A stretch of 64,000 nucleotides of DNA, taken from the NCBI GenBank assembly GCA_965613685.1, contig OZ277031.1, positions 558,001-622,000 of the forward strand, in the 5' to 3' direction. Positions 18,657-27,469 of the stretch are shown piece after piece. Below the pieces are notes generated by a model. The model worked only from the letters and a program-made list of their open reading frames with translations, did no database searches and had not been told where the DNA came from. A program made the position numbers and the translations under genes. Numbering within the stretch: the stretch's first letter is position 1; each line of letters begins with the position of its first letter. This DNA comes from Methylotenera oryzisoli_B. GTDB taxonomy: Bacteria > Pseudomonadota > Gammaproteobacteria > Burkholderiales > Methylophilaceae.

Positions 18657-20561
18657 TTGATTCAATTCAAACAACTCACTTTAGTTCGTGGTTTAAAAAC
18701 CCTGATTCAAGGGGCGACATTGCAACTGCACCCCGGCCACAAAGTGGGCTTAACCGGCGCCAATGGGGCCGGAAAATCTTCTTTATTTGCCTTGCTGCGC
18801 GGTGAAATGCAATTGGAAGCGGGCGATTTGGACATGCCGGCCAGCTGGGTGATTGCCCACGTCGCGCAAGAAACGCCAGCGTTGACCATGCCTGCGATCG
18901 AGTTTGTCTTGGATGGCGATGCCGAGTTACGCCAAATCGAAGCGGCCTTGGCCGCGGCTGAAGCGTCCCAGCAAGGTGAGTTGATCGCCGAATTGCATCA
19001 CCGCTTACTCGATATAGAAGGTTACGCTGCTAAAGCGCGGGCGGCCGAGTTGCTAAGTGGTTTGGGCTTTAGCCAAGCCAATTTGCAACAAGCGGTGGCT
19101 ACTTTTTCCGGAGGTTGGCGGGTGCGTTTGAATCTGGCGCGGGCCTTAATGTGCCGCTCCGATTTATTGTTGCTCGATGAGCCGACTAACCATTTGGATC
19201 TGGATGCGGTGATTTGGTTGGAAGGCTGGCTGCAATCGTACCGTGGCACCTTGATATTGATTTCGCATGATAGGGATTTTTTAGACGCCATCGTCAATCA
19301 CATCGCGCACATAGAACAGCAAACCCTGACTTTGTACCGTGGCGGCTACTCGGATTTTGAGCGGCAACGCGCGGAAAAACTGGCCTTGCAACAAGCCTTG
19401 TTCGAGAAGCAGCAGCGTAAAGTCAGCCATTTGCAAAGTTACATTGATCGCTTCCGGGTGCAGGCGACTAAGGCGCGGCAAGCGCAGAGTCGCATAAAAG
19501 CCTTGGAGCGCATGGAAATGATTTCAGCGGCGCACGTGGACAGCCAATTCAATTTTGAATTTAGAGCGCCCTTGGCCGCGCCCGATCCACTCTTGGTGTT
19601 GGATGAGATGGCGGTGGGTTACCAAGGTGTAGCATTGATTAAAGACATCGTCTTAGCCATCAGGCCGGGCGAGCGCATAGGCTTATTGGGCCGTAACGGC
19701 GCCGGTAAGACTACCTTAATAAAATTGCTGGCCAACGAGCTGGCGTCTTTAAGTGGCAAGCGCGTGGAAGGCAAGGATTTGAACATAGGTTACTTTGCTC
19801 AGCACCAATTGGAGCAACTGCGCCTGGATGAGTCGCCTTTGCAGCACATGATGAAGCTGGATCCGTTGACTCGCGAGCAAGAGCATTTGAATTTTTTAGG
19901 CGGCTTTGACTTTAAAGGCGACATGGCGAGATCGCCGTGCTTGAATTTCTCCGGTGGTGAGAAATCGCGTTTGGCCTTGGCCTTGCTCATCTGGACACGA
20001 CCTAATTTGTTGCTGCTCGATGAACCAACCAACCATTTGGATTTGGAAATGCGTCATGCCTTGACCATGGCCTTGCAAGACTACCAAGGCGGGGTGGTGT
20101 TGGTTTCGCATGATAGGGCTTTGCTGCGCGCCAGTTGCGATGAATTTGTGTTGGTGGCCGACGGACAAGCCGTGCCTTTTGATGGCGACTTGGAAGCCTA
20201 TAGCCTGTGGTTAAACGAGCAGCGCTTAAAAGAGAAACAAAACGTGCAAGCGACGCTGGAAGTCAAACCGGCTAAGCAAGATCGGGCCATGAACAAGGCC
20301 GAGCGCCAAGCCAGAATTGCCGAGCGCCGGCCCTTGCTCAAAGAGGTGGCCGAATTGGATAGTCGCATCGCGGCCTGGCAGGAAGAAAAGCTGGCATGCG
20401 ACGCGCGCTTAAACGACAGCGACTTATACAGCGCCGCGGATAAAACCGCTTTGCAAGATTTACTGAAAAAGCAGGCCGAGCTCATTAAACAAATTGAGCA
20501 GGCCGAAGAGCGTTGGTTGGAACTGCATGAACGCTTAGAAGAACTGCCGGCGCTGGATTAG
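18657..20561 (+). CDS. ABC-F family ATPase (YheS-like)
   Basis: The 634-residue soluble protein has two ABC ATPase domains and no membrane segment, as in the ABC-F family that acts on ribosomes. Walker A motifs are GANGAGKSS (about residues 34-42) and GRNGAGKTT (near 345). The signatures are FSGGWRVRLNLARAL and FSGGEKSRLALALL, each followed by LLLLDEPTNHLDL. A linker rich in charged residues joins the domains, and a coiled-coil C-terminus (MNKAERQARIAERR onward) matches YheS. The start is TTG at 18657, since the first residues (IQFKQLTLVRG) match the expected family N-terminus and no ATG is nearby. Confidence 0.92.
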   Translation: MIQFKQLTLVRGLKTLIQGATLQLHPGHKVGLTGANGAGKSSLFALLRGEMQLEAGDLDMPASWVIAHVAQETPALTMPAIEFVLDGDAELRQIEAALAAAEASQQGELIAELHHRLLDIEGYAAKARAAELLSGLGFSQANLQQAVATFSGGWRVRLNLARALMCRSDLLLLDEPTNHLDLDAVIWLEGWLQSYRGTLILISHDRDFLDAIVNHIAHIEQQTLTLYRGGYSDFERQRAEKLALQQALFEKQQRKVSHLQSYIDRFRVQATKARQAQSRIKALERMEMISAAHVDSQFNFEFRAPLAAPDPLLVLDEMAVGYQGVALIKDIVLAIRPGERIGLLGRNGAGKTTLIKLLANELASLSGKRVEGKDLNIGYFAQHQLEQLRLDESPLQHMMKLDPLTREQEHLNFLGGFDFKGDMARSPCLNFSGGEKSRLALALLIWTRPNLLLLDEPTNHLDLEMRHALTMALQDYQGGVVLVSHDRALLRASCDEFVLVADGQAVPFDGDLEAYSLWLNEQRLKEKQNVQATLEVKPAKQDRAMNKAERQARIAERRPLLKEVAELDSRIAAWQEEKLACDARLNDSDLYSAADKTALQDLLKKQAELIKQIEQAEERWLELHERLEELPALD

Positions 20562-20628
20562 GCCACATGAATGAAGTTGCCTGCAAAGGCCTTATAAAAA
20601 ACCATTAAGATCTACACAAGGACACACT

Positions 20629-21195
20629 ATGGAAATTCAATATTCAAAACGCATTAAACTCATGCACGCCTTGTGTTTGGCGGAAACCCTGCGTGACGAT
20701 GAGCAAAAACCGAATACCGATTTAAACGACTACGATGCGCTGGCCGCCGCCGATTATTTAAGTTGCTACGTCACCTTTAAAGCCATACAAGCAGCGGAAC
20801 GCTCGCCTATAGCCGAACGCAGTGAAAACTTTGACATGCTCAGCGTCTATCAAGCCTACGCCTTACTAGCCTACGCGTTTTTTACCACGCCATTGGCGCA
20901 AGAAGACATCGCGCCCAATTTAGGCGTGGCACAGATCACCATTGCTAAAACCTTGTTTGCCGGCTTGCCGGATGCCGAGTTGATCGAAATCATTGAGTCG
21001 GGATTTCATAAATTCCAGTTGATAGGCGATGCCGAAGCGGCGCATTGGTCTGAATTTAGAGAAAACTTAGATAAGCTAACGGTAGCCTTTGTGATTGCCG
21101 GTACCGATGACGAAAGCCCGCACAGCGTGGCTGAAATCACGCCTATATTTGGTCAGTTATTAAGCCAGTTGTGCGAGGCGTTTAATAACGCTTAA
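20629..21195 (+). CDS. hypothetical protein, 188 residues
   Basis: I do not recognise this protein. It is acidic and mainly helical, with no signal peptide or clear membrane span, and has no motif that I can name. Segments such as YQAYALLAYAFFTTPLAQED and the acidic C-terminal half look like a cytoplasmic helical bundle. The start is well supported: AAGGA at 20618-20622 lies 6 bases before the ATG. Its composition resembles its neighbours, so it is a real gene. It follows the ABC-F gene by 67 bp and may be cotranscribed. Its stop is 7 bp from the convergent ychJ stop. Confidence 0.75.
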   Translation: MEIQYSKRIKLMHALCLAETLRDDEQKPNTDLNDYDALAAADYLSCYVTFKAIQAAERSPIAERSENFDMLSVYQAYALLAYAFFTTPLAQEDIAPNLGVAQITIAKTLFAGLPDAELIEIIESGFHKFQLIGDAEAAHWSEFRENLDKLTVAFVIAGTDDESPHSVAEITPIFGQLLSQLCEAFNNA

Positions 21196-21202
21196 TGCCC
21201 GT

Positions 21203-21592
21203 CTAATACCAGTGCTGGTTTAGTTTGATGAATTCACTGCGCTCGTGCAGACGGTAGGCTTTGCCTGCCACTTTGTATCGCGCGACAAATTCCACTGTGG
21301 CCTTGTTGTCTTGCTCTGGCGTGGCTAGCTTGATGGCAAGGCCTAACCATTTGATGGCGGGGTCCTCGCTAAGAGCTAGGTTGCTTGGCCTGCTGTCGGG
21401 GTGCCAGGTCGCCAATAAATACTCAGGCAATGCTAAGGCGTAAGCGCTGTAACGAGAGCGCATCAAGGTCAGTGCATTGGGTGCAGGCTGGCCTTGATGG
21501 TAGGGCTCACAGCAATCGTGATAGTTTAAGCCCCTGTCGCAGGGGCAGGCTGGCGAAGCCGACTGTTTGCTTGAGGGCTTAGGTGAGCTCAC
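21203..21592 (-). CDS. ychJ: YchJ family SEC-C motif protein
   Basis: This 129-residue protein belongs to the YchJ (UPF0225) family. The N-terminal metal-binding motif ACPCDRGLNYHDCCEPYHQG is the zinc-binding SEC-C type, also found at the end of SecA. The rest (LMRSRYSAYALALPEYLLATW and the C-terminal FIKLNQHWY) is the NTF2-like fold of the family. The biochemical function is not established. Its start overlaps the 3' end of prfC by 14 bp, so the two are translated from one message. It is shorter than the 152-residue E. coli YchJ because it lacks the second, C-terminal zinc motif. Confidence 0.9.
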   Translation of the reverse strand: MSSPKPSSKQSASPACPCDRGLNYHDCCEPYHQGQPAPNALTLMRSRYSAYALALPEYLLATWHPDSRPSNLALSEDPAIKWLGLAIKLATPEQDNKATVEFVARYKVAGKAYRLHERSEFIKLNQHWY

Positions 21593-23168
21593 GCGTTTCT
21601 AAAAATTCAATGTCTGGGTAGCGCTCTTGGGCCATTTGCAGATTGACCCGATTGGGCGCTAAGTAGACGTATTCATTCGCCCCGTCCATGGCCACATTAA
21701 ACCCGTATTTATCGGCAATCGCGCTTAAGTCGCTGTCTTTACCGCGCAGCCAACGTGCGGTGTAACAATCGTAATTTTCAAACACGATGTCCACGCCGTA
21801 CTCGTGCTCTAAGCGATGCGCCACCACTTCAAATTGCAGCATGCCGACCGCACCTAAAATCAAATCATTGCTGAGTATAGGGCGAAATAATTGCGACGCT
21901 CCTTCTTCAGCTAATTGTTGAAGACCCTTTTGCAACTGCTTCATTTTTAATGGATTTTTTAATCGTGCTTTACGGAAAAATTCCGGGGCGAAAGAGGGCA
22001 AGCCAGTGAATTTTAGGTTTTCATTTTCACTAAAAGTGTCGCCCACTTTGATGGTGCCGTGGTTGGGTATGCCTATGATGTCACCGGAGTAGGCCTCGTC
22101 CATGGTGGTGCGGTCTTGTGCCATAAAGGTGATGGCATTGTTGACCGCCATTAGCTTGCCGGTGCTGACTTGTTTGATTTTCATGCCACGCTCAAAGCGA
22201 CCGGAACACACCCTTAAGAAGGCAATGCGATCGCGGTGCTTGGGGTCCATATTGGCTTGTATTTTAAAAACAAAACCAGAAAACTTATTCTCATCCGGCT
22301 CCACGCTGCGACTGGCCGCATTGCGTGCCAGTGGCGCAGGCGACAAATCGACCACCGCATCCAATAGCGATTGCACGCCAAAGTTATTGATGGCTGAACC
22401 AAAGTAGACCGGCGTTTGTTTGCCGCTTAAATAGCGTTCGGCATCAAAGCTGTGCGATGCGCCGCGGACCAATTCCACGTTGATACGCAATTCTTCCGCT
22501 ACTGCGCCCAGCACTTCATCCAAGCGTGGGTTGCCCAGGCCTTGGATGATTTCCGAGGTGCCTTTCTCGGCGCGCGGGTCAAAGAAGGCGATGCTATCGG
22601 TGTAGAGGTTGTACACGCCCCTAAAGCTTTTGCCCATGCCTATAGGCCAAGTCATGGGCGCGCATTCCATGCCCAGTGTGGTTTCTATCTCGTCCAGCAA
22701 CTCTATGGGTTCACGGCTTTCGCGGTCCAATTTGTTGATGAAGGTGATGATGGGGGTGTCGCGCATGCGGCACACATTGAGCAACTTGATGGTTTGCGCT
22801 TCCACGCCATTCACCGCATCAATCACCATGACCGCGGAATCCACCGCGGTGAGGGTGCGGTAAGTGTCTTCAGAAAAGTCGTCGTGGCCTGGCGTGTCCA
22901 GTAAGTTGATCATGTGCTCGCGGTAAGGGAACTGCATGACCGATGAGGTCACGGAAATACCGCGTTGCTTTTCCAATTCCATCCAGTCCGACGTGGCATG
23001 GCGTGAAGCCTTACGGCCACGCACTTCGCCGGCAACCTGTATGGCACCACCAAACCACAATAACTTTTCAGTTAAGGTGGTTTTACCCGCATCCGGGTGG
23101 GAAATAATGGCAAAGGTGCGGCGGCGTTTTATTTCACCTTGTAAGGCGGTAGGCGCGAGTGTGGACAT
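21579..23168 (-). CDS. prfC: peptide chain release factor 3
   Basis: The 529-residue protein is the GTPase that recycles RF1 and RF2 after stop-codon hydrolysis. The G motifs are SHPDAGKT (residues 23-30), DTPGHDDF and NKLDR. RF3-type identity is shown by RKASRHATSDWMELEKQRGISVTSSVMQF-region residues in switch I and by the C-terminal domain with GAVGMLQFEVVAHRLEHEY. Length is that of the family (529 in E. coli). The gene lies 116 bp downstream of potI on the same strand, with its own -10 candidate, and precedes ychJ. Confidence 0.96.
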   Translation of the reverse strand: MSTLAPTALQGEIKRRRTFAIISHPDAGKTTLTEKLLWFGGAIQVAGEVRGRKASRHATSDWMELEKQRGISVTSSVMQFPYREHMINLLDTPGHDDFSEDTYRTLTAVDSAVMVIDAVNGVEAQTIKLLNVCRMRDTPIITFINKLDRESREPIELLDEIETTLGMECAPMTWPIGMGKSFRGVYNLYTDSIAFFDPRAEKGTSEIIQGLGNPRLDEVLGAVAEELRINVELVRGASHSFDAERYLSGKQTPVYFGSAINNFGVQSLLDAVVDLSPAPLARNAASRSVEPDENKFSGFVFKIQANMDPKHRDRIAFLRVCSGRFERGMKIKQVSTGKLMAVNNAITFMAQDRTTMDEAYSGDIIGIPNHGTIKVGDTFSENENLKFTGLPSFAPEFFRKARLKNPLKMKQLQKGLQQLAEEGASQLFRPILSNDLILGAVGMLQFEVVAHRLEHEYGVDIVFENYDCYTARWLRGKDSDLSAIADKYGFNVAMDGANEYVYLAPNRVNLQMAQERYPDIEFLETRELT

Positions 23169-23204
23169 GGGTTAAGCGGATCTTTGATTTAAGACAAGGG
23201 CGCC

Positions 23205-23210
23205 ATTTTA
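23205..23210 (-). promoter_or_regulatory. candidate -10 box of prfC
   Basis: The minus strand reads GGTAAAATGGCGCC here, 37 bp upstream of the prfC ATG. The same extended TAAAAT form appears upstream of glyA, hrpA, dnaE and the RNB gene. The -35 region is poor. Confidence 0.35.
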
Positions 23211-23284
23211 CCTTAAATTGGCCTGGAACGAATCATGCCCATAGGCTGGGGCGACTTCGCCTGCTTAGCCAGCAAACAGGGAGC

Positions 23285-24121
23285 TTACTCGCGTTGGGCC
23301 AGTGCCATGTCACGTTTACGCTGGCGTGCTTGGCGCAGGCTGTAAAGTGTGGAGGCGAAGACGACCACGGACACGACAACGATGGTGACGGTGGCCAGGG
23401 CATTGATGCTGGGGTTCAAGCCTAAGCGCGCGCGGGAAAAAATCACCATGGGCATGGTCGAGTAGCCTGGCCCAGACAAGAAAGACGATAAGACGACGTC
23501 GTCAAAGGATAAGGTAAAGGTGAGCAAGAAGGCCGATAGCAAGGCTGGCATGAGCAGTGGCAAGGTCACCAAAGTAAAGACTTGCCATGGCCGGCAGCCT
23601 AAATCCATGGCGGCTTCCTCTAGTTTGCTGTCCATTTCCGTTAAGCGCGAACGCACTACTACCGTGGCGTAAGCTGTGCCAAGTAAGGCGTGGCCTAGCA
23701 ATATGGTGAACAAGCCGCGCTCAGGGTAGCCCAGGGCTTGTTGCACGGACACCAGCATCAGCAATAAGGACAGGCCAACAATCACGTCTGGCATCACCAA
23801 GGGTGTGCTAGCCAAGGAGGACAGCAAACCGCGGCCAGTGAAGCGCCGATAACGGTGCAAGGCAAACGCGCTGAATAGCCCAAAAAACACCGAGACCAAG
23901 GCCGATAAAAAGGCAATTTTAAGGGATAGCATGACGGCGGCAATCAGGTCGCGGTCATGCATTAAGGCCTTATACCAACGCAAGCTGGCGTGGCTCCATA
24001 CCGTGACCAACTGCGAGTCATTAAACGAGTAGGCGACCAGGGTAAAGATGGGCAGAAATAAAAATGCATAGACCAGCAGCATCCAACTGCGGCCAAACCA
24101 TTTAAGCGCGGTGCTGTTCAT
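23285..24121 (-). CDS. potI: putrescine ABC transporter permease PotI
   Basis: The 278-residue membrane protein has six predicted helices and the binding-protein-dependent permease EAA loop (MDSKLEEAAMDLGCRPWQVFTLVTLPLL at about 160-187). It is the second permease of the PotFGHI putrescine importer; length agrees with the 281 residues of E. coli PotI. The N-terminal LFLPIFTLVAYSFNDS and the motif TFTLSFDDVVLSSFLSGPG support the polyamine subfamily. Its start is 3 bp from the potH stop. It is the last gene of the transporter operon. Confidence 0.93.
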   Translation of the reverse strand: MNSTALKWFGRSWMLLVYAFLFLPIFTLVAYSFNDSQLVTVWSHASLRWYKALMHDRDLIAAVMLSLKIAFLSALVSVFFGLFSAFALHRYRRFTGRGLLSSLASTPLVMPDVIVGLSLLLMLVSVQQALGYPERGLFTILLGHALLGTAYATVVVRSRLTEMDSKLEEAAMDLGCRPWQVFTLVTLPLLMPALLSAFLLTFTLSFDDVVLSSFLSGPGYSTMPMVIFSRARLGLNPSINALATVTIVVVSVVVFASTLYSLRQARQRKRDMALAQRE

Positions 24122-24124
24122 GTT

Positions 24125-25033
24125 TTATGCGCGCCCCTCGGATTGCAGCTTGTTGTATATGGCCAAAGGCAGCATGATGAGTAGCAGCATGACGATGGTC
24201 ACGGCACCTGCCATGGGCCAATCATTGTTGCTAAAAAACTCGTCCCACAATACGCGGCCTATCATTAAGGTATTGGGACCGCCTAGTAATTCGGGTATCA
24301 CGTATTCGCCGACCGCCGGGATAAACACCAGCATGCAACCGGCCACTATGCCGGCTTTGGATAGGGGCACGGTAATCAGCCAAAAAGTTTTAAACGGATG
24401 GCAACCTAAGTCTGCTGCCGCTTCCAAGTAGCGGCCATCCAGTTTGGACAGGTTGGCATACAGCGGCAATATCATAAAGGGCAGGTAAGAGTAGACCATG
24501 CCTATCATTAAGGAGAAGGGCGTATTGAGCATCTCGATCGGGCTGTCTATCCAGCCTATAGCCAGCAAGGCGTTGTTGATTAAACCGTTGTTAACCAACA
24601 GGGTTTTCCAGGCGTAGATGCGCAGTAAAAACGAGGTCCAAAACGGCAACATAATCAGCATGAGCAATAAGGCTTGCCAGTGTTTGGGCGCGCGCGCCAT
24701 AAAGTAAGCAAACGGGTAGCCCAGGCCTAAGCAAAGCACCGTGGTGTAAAAGGCGTAGCTTATGGAGGATAAATAGGTGGCCAAATACAGCTCGTCTGAG
24801 GCCAGAAACAAATAGCTGCTGACGTCTAATTTGATGCTAGGCCAAGCCCCTTGCCAACTAACCATGCCCGATACCGCGGTCGTTTGCATTTCCGATAGGC
24901 TGATTTTAAGTACGATTAATACTGGCAAGAACGCCAAGATTAAGAACCAAGCATAGGGCAGGCCTATGACCAAGCGACGCCCAGTTAGCCAGGCGGGCGT
25001 GCTGCGTTTCAATGATTGCATGAGGGTGGCCAT
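24125..25033 (-). CDS. potH: putrescine ABC transporter permease PotH
   Basis: This 302-residue permease has a cytoplasmic N-terminus, six membrane helices and an EAA loop (YLEAAADLGCHPFKTFWLITVPLS). With PotI it forms the membrane channel of the putrescine importer. I place the start at the ATG at 25033, whose A is the last base of the potG stop (TAATG), giving MATLMQSLKRS. A longer reading from 25096 would run inside potG without need. Polyamine-subfamily residues include GEYVIPELLGGPNTLMIGRV near the C-terminus. Confidence 0.93.
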   Translation of the reverse strand: MATLMQSLKRSTPAWLTGRRLVIGLPYAWFLILAFLPVLIVLKISLSEMQTTAVSGMVSWQGAWPSIKLDVSSYLFLASDELYLATYLSSISYAFYTTVLCLGLGYPFAYFMARAPKHWQALLLMLIMLPFWTSFLLRIYAWKTLLVNNGLINNALLAIGWIDSPIEMLNTPFSLMIGMVYSYLPFMILPLYANLSKLDGRYLEAAADLGCHPFKTFWLITVPLSKAGIVAGCMLVFIPAVGEYVIPELLGGPNTLMIGRVLWDEFFSNNDWPMAGAVTIVMLLLIMLPLAIYNKLQSEGRA

Positions 25034-26148
25034 TATTGCGTCAACAGCACCATCGCATTGTCGGCCCAACTGGCGTATACCTGGTCGCCCCAGCATAAAT
25101 CGGCATTATCCTCATCGGCGTGACTTTGCACTTGCACTTGCAGCACTTTGCCGCTGGCCAGTTTTACATGGTAGCTGGTGTGTGCGCCAAAGTAGGCCAT
25201 CTCCACTACCACGCCGGCCACATGGTTGACTTTAGCCGAGGGTTTCTTGCGGCTGAGCGCCATTTTTTCTGGCCGTATGGCCACGCCCACCCCCATGCCG
25301 TCTTGGCAGGGTTGGCTGTGTGGGACGCGCAGCAAGGCGTCGGCGCATTGCACTAGGACGTAATTAGTGTGGTTTTCTTTGACTGGACCGTCAAAAATGT
25401 TCACGCTACCAATAAAATCCGCCACTTGTCGGCTGTTAGGCTGTTGGTAAATGGCCTTGGGCGAACCTACTTGTAAAAACGACCCTGCGCTCATGACGGC
25501 CATGCGCGTCGCCATGGTCATGGCTTCTTCTTGATCGTGGGTTACCAACACGCAAGTCACGCCGACTTCTTCTATGATGTTGACTAATTCTATTTGCGTG
25601 CTGACACGCAATTTTTTATCTAAGGCGCCTAAGGGTTCATCCAGTAATAACAGCTTGGGTTGTTTAGCTATGCTGCGGGCCAAGGCCACCCGTTGCTGCT
25701 GACCGCCCGATAGCTGATGCGGTTTGCGTTTGGCGTACTGGCTTAGTTGCACCAGTTTCAACATGGCCTCCACCCGTTCAGCAATGGCCTCTTTAGCCAT
25801 GCCGTCACGCCGCAAGCCAAAAGCGATGTTGTCGCTGACGCTTAAATGCGGGAACAGTGCATAGGACTGAAACATCATGTTGATGGGCCGTTGGTAAGCG
25901 GGCAACTCCGTGATGTCTGTCCCGCCTAGGTAAATTCGACCTTGGCTTGGGGTCTCAAAGCCTGCCAGCATGCGCAATAAGGTGGATTTGCCGCAACCTG
26001 AGCCACCCAATAAGGCGAAAATTTCCCCGCTGGCCACGTTCAGCGTGACTTGATCCACCGCCTTGATGTGACCGTCGTAGATTTTACTGACGCCTTCTAT
26101 GCGCAATAAAGGCTCGTTGGCTAATGGGGATTTACTAGCGTTTTCCAT
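25033..26148 (-). CDS. potG: putrescine ABC transporter ATP-binding protein PotG
   Basis: The 371-residue ATPase powers putrescine uptake. Walker A is GGSGCGKST (about residues 48-56), the signature is LSGGQQQRVALARSI, Walker B is LLLLDEPLGALD, and the H-loop is VTHDQEEAMTMA. A TOBE domain fills the C-terminal third. The stretch RPINMMFQSYALFPHLSV and FIGSVNIFDGPV resemble PotG more than PotA, which suits the presence of PotF, PotH and PotI homologues. It lies 2 bp behind potF and overlaps potH by one base. Confidence 0.93.
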   Translation of the reverse strand: MENASKSPLANEPLLRIEGVSKIYDGHIKAVDQVTLNVASGEIFALLGGSGCGKSTLLRMLAGFETPSQGRIYLGGTDITELPAYQRPINMMFQSYALFPHLSVSDNIAFGLRRDGMAKEAIAERVEAMLKLVQLSQYAKRKPHQLSGGQQQRVALARSIAKQPKLLLLDEPLGALDKKLRVSTQIELVNIIEEVGVTCVLVTHDQEEAMTMATRMAVMSAGSFLQVGSPKAIYQQPNSRQVADFIGSVNIFDGPVKENHTNYVLVQCADALLRVPHSQPCQDGMGVGVAIRPEKMALSRKKPSAKVNHVAGVVVEMAYFGAHTSYHVKLASGKVLQVQVQSHADEDNADLCWGDQVYASWADNAMVLLTQ

Positions 26149-26150
26149 CC

Positions 26151-27284
26151 TTATAATCCTGTTTTAAAGCGAGTGAATAACCGGGTCATGATGCGTCTGG
26201 TGCCATTGTCCACCGTGCCCGGTGGGATCAGCCTAGCCACGTCGCTGGGAGCTAAAAAAATAGTGGGGTTAAGCCTAATGGATGCGTCGACAAACGCGCT
26301 GGCGGCTTGATTCGGATTGGCAAAGGACAGTGCATTAGTCAAGCTGGCATGCACTTGCGCGCGTAGGATGTAGTTGATGAAGAGATGGGCATTGTTTGGG
26401 TGGGGCGCATCGGCCGGAATGGCCATGGTGTCCATGAACATCAGGCCGCCGGTTTTAGGCAGCAAGGCGACGATGTTTTGCGCCAAATTATTTTCCTTGG
26501 CGCGTTTTCTGGCCAAGTTAAAATCACCGGCCCAGCCCAGCGCCACGCAGACTTGGCCGCTGGCTAAGTCTTCAATTTGGCCGCCAGAATTAAAGCGCTT
26601 GATGTCGGGCCGTACTTTTTTCAACATAGCAAAAGCGGCTTGGTAATCGGCGGGGTTTTTGCTGTAGGGGTCGCGGCCTAGGTAATGCAAGGCGATGGGG
26701 AAGACCTCGGACGAGGTGTCCAATAAGGTGATGCCGCAGGACTTTAATTTGTTGGTGTAGATGGGATTGAACACCAAATCCCAGGCATTGTCTGGCATGG
26801 GTGCATTGCCTAAAGCTTGCTTGACTTTGTCGACATTGATGCCGACCGTGGTGTAGCTCCATAGCCAATCCACCAAGTAGGCGTTACCTGGGTCGAACGC
26901 CTGCATTTGTTTCAATATGGCCGGGTCCAAATTTTTCCAATTGGTCAGTTTGACTTTATCTAGTTTTTGGTACAAACCGCCTTCAATCTGCAATTTCGCC
27001 CAGTTTGAGGAAGGCACCACGATGTCGTAGCCGGTTTTTCTGGCAATTAATTTGGCGTGCAGTATTTCGTTGCTATCAAAAATATCGTAGCGCACTTTGA
27101 TGCCGGTTTCTTTTTCAAAATTCGGGATGGTGTCAGGCGCAAGGTAGTCCGACCAGTTGTAAATATTCAGTACTTTTTCTTCACTCACGGCGGCGCTGGC
27201 GGTGGCACTAAGGCTGAGTAGCATAAAGCCTAGACAGCTAACGAATAAGCTGTGAGTTAAGCTGGGCTTGGATGGCGCACGCAT
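26151..27284 (-). CDS. potF: putrescine-binding periplasmic protein PotF
   Basis: The 377-residue protein is the periplasmic receptor for putrescine. A signal peptide runs to about residue 32 (SLFVSCLGFMLLSLSATASA). The mature part opens with VLNIYNWSDYLAPDTIPNFEKETGI, the hallmark of the PotD/PotF family, and has the ligand-loop sequence CVALGWAGDFNLA. I prefer the ATG at 27284 because AAAGG lies five bases before it; an upstream ATG at 27305 would add seven residues to the signal peptide. It is the first gene of potFGHI, which is followed by prfC and ychJ on the same strand. Confidence 0.93.
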   Translation of the reverse strand: MRAPSKPSLTHSLFVSCLGFMLLSLSATASAAVSEEKVLNIYNWSDYLAPDTIPNFEKETGIKVRYDIFDSNEILHAKLIARKTGYDIVVPSSNWAKLQIEGGLYQKLDKVKLTNWKNLDPAILKQMQAFDPGNAYLVDWLWSYTTVGINVDKVKQALGNAPMPDNAWDLVFNPIYTNKLKSCGITLLDTSSEVFPIALHYLGRDPYSKNPADYQAAFAMLKKVRPDIKRFNSGGQIEDLASGQVCVALGWAGDFNLARKRAKENNLAQNIVALLPKTGGLMFMDTMAIPADAPHPNNAHLFINYILRAQVHASLTNALSFANPNQAASAFVDASIRLNPTIFLAPSDVARLIPPGTVDNGTRRIMTRLFTRFKTGL

Positions 27285-27469
27285 GTCGGCCTTTCTAAAA
27301 TGCAATCAATGGAAAAAGTAAGCAACACAGTCTAGGCGGTGCTTTTCAAAATAATTCTAACATGGGCGCAGTATTTTTTAGCAGCTTAAACCAGCAAACA
27401 GTCTGCAATCGTCGTGTATGATATTAGTCATAACGGTCTGCCCATCTTGAAAAAAGCATAGAGAAGAAC

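Noticed and set aside
22452..22904. 150-codon open frame antisense to prfC
   Set aside because: It is fully inside the GTPase domain of prfC on the other strand; no independent support.
24125..25096. Longer PotH beginning at 25096
   Set aside because: The extra 21 residues lie inside potG and do not resemble a PotH N-terminus; the TAATG junction at 25033 is a standard coupled start.
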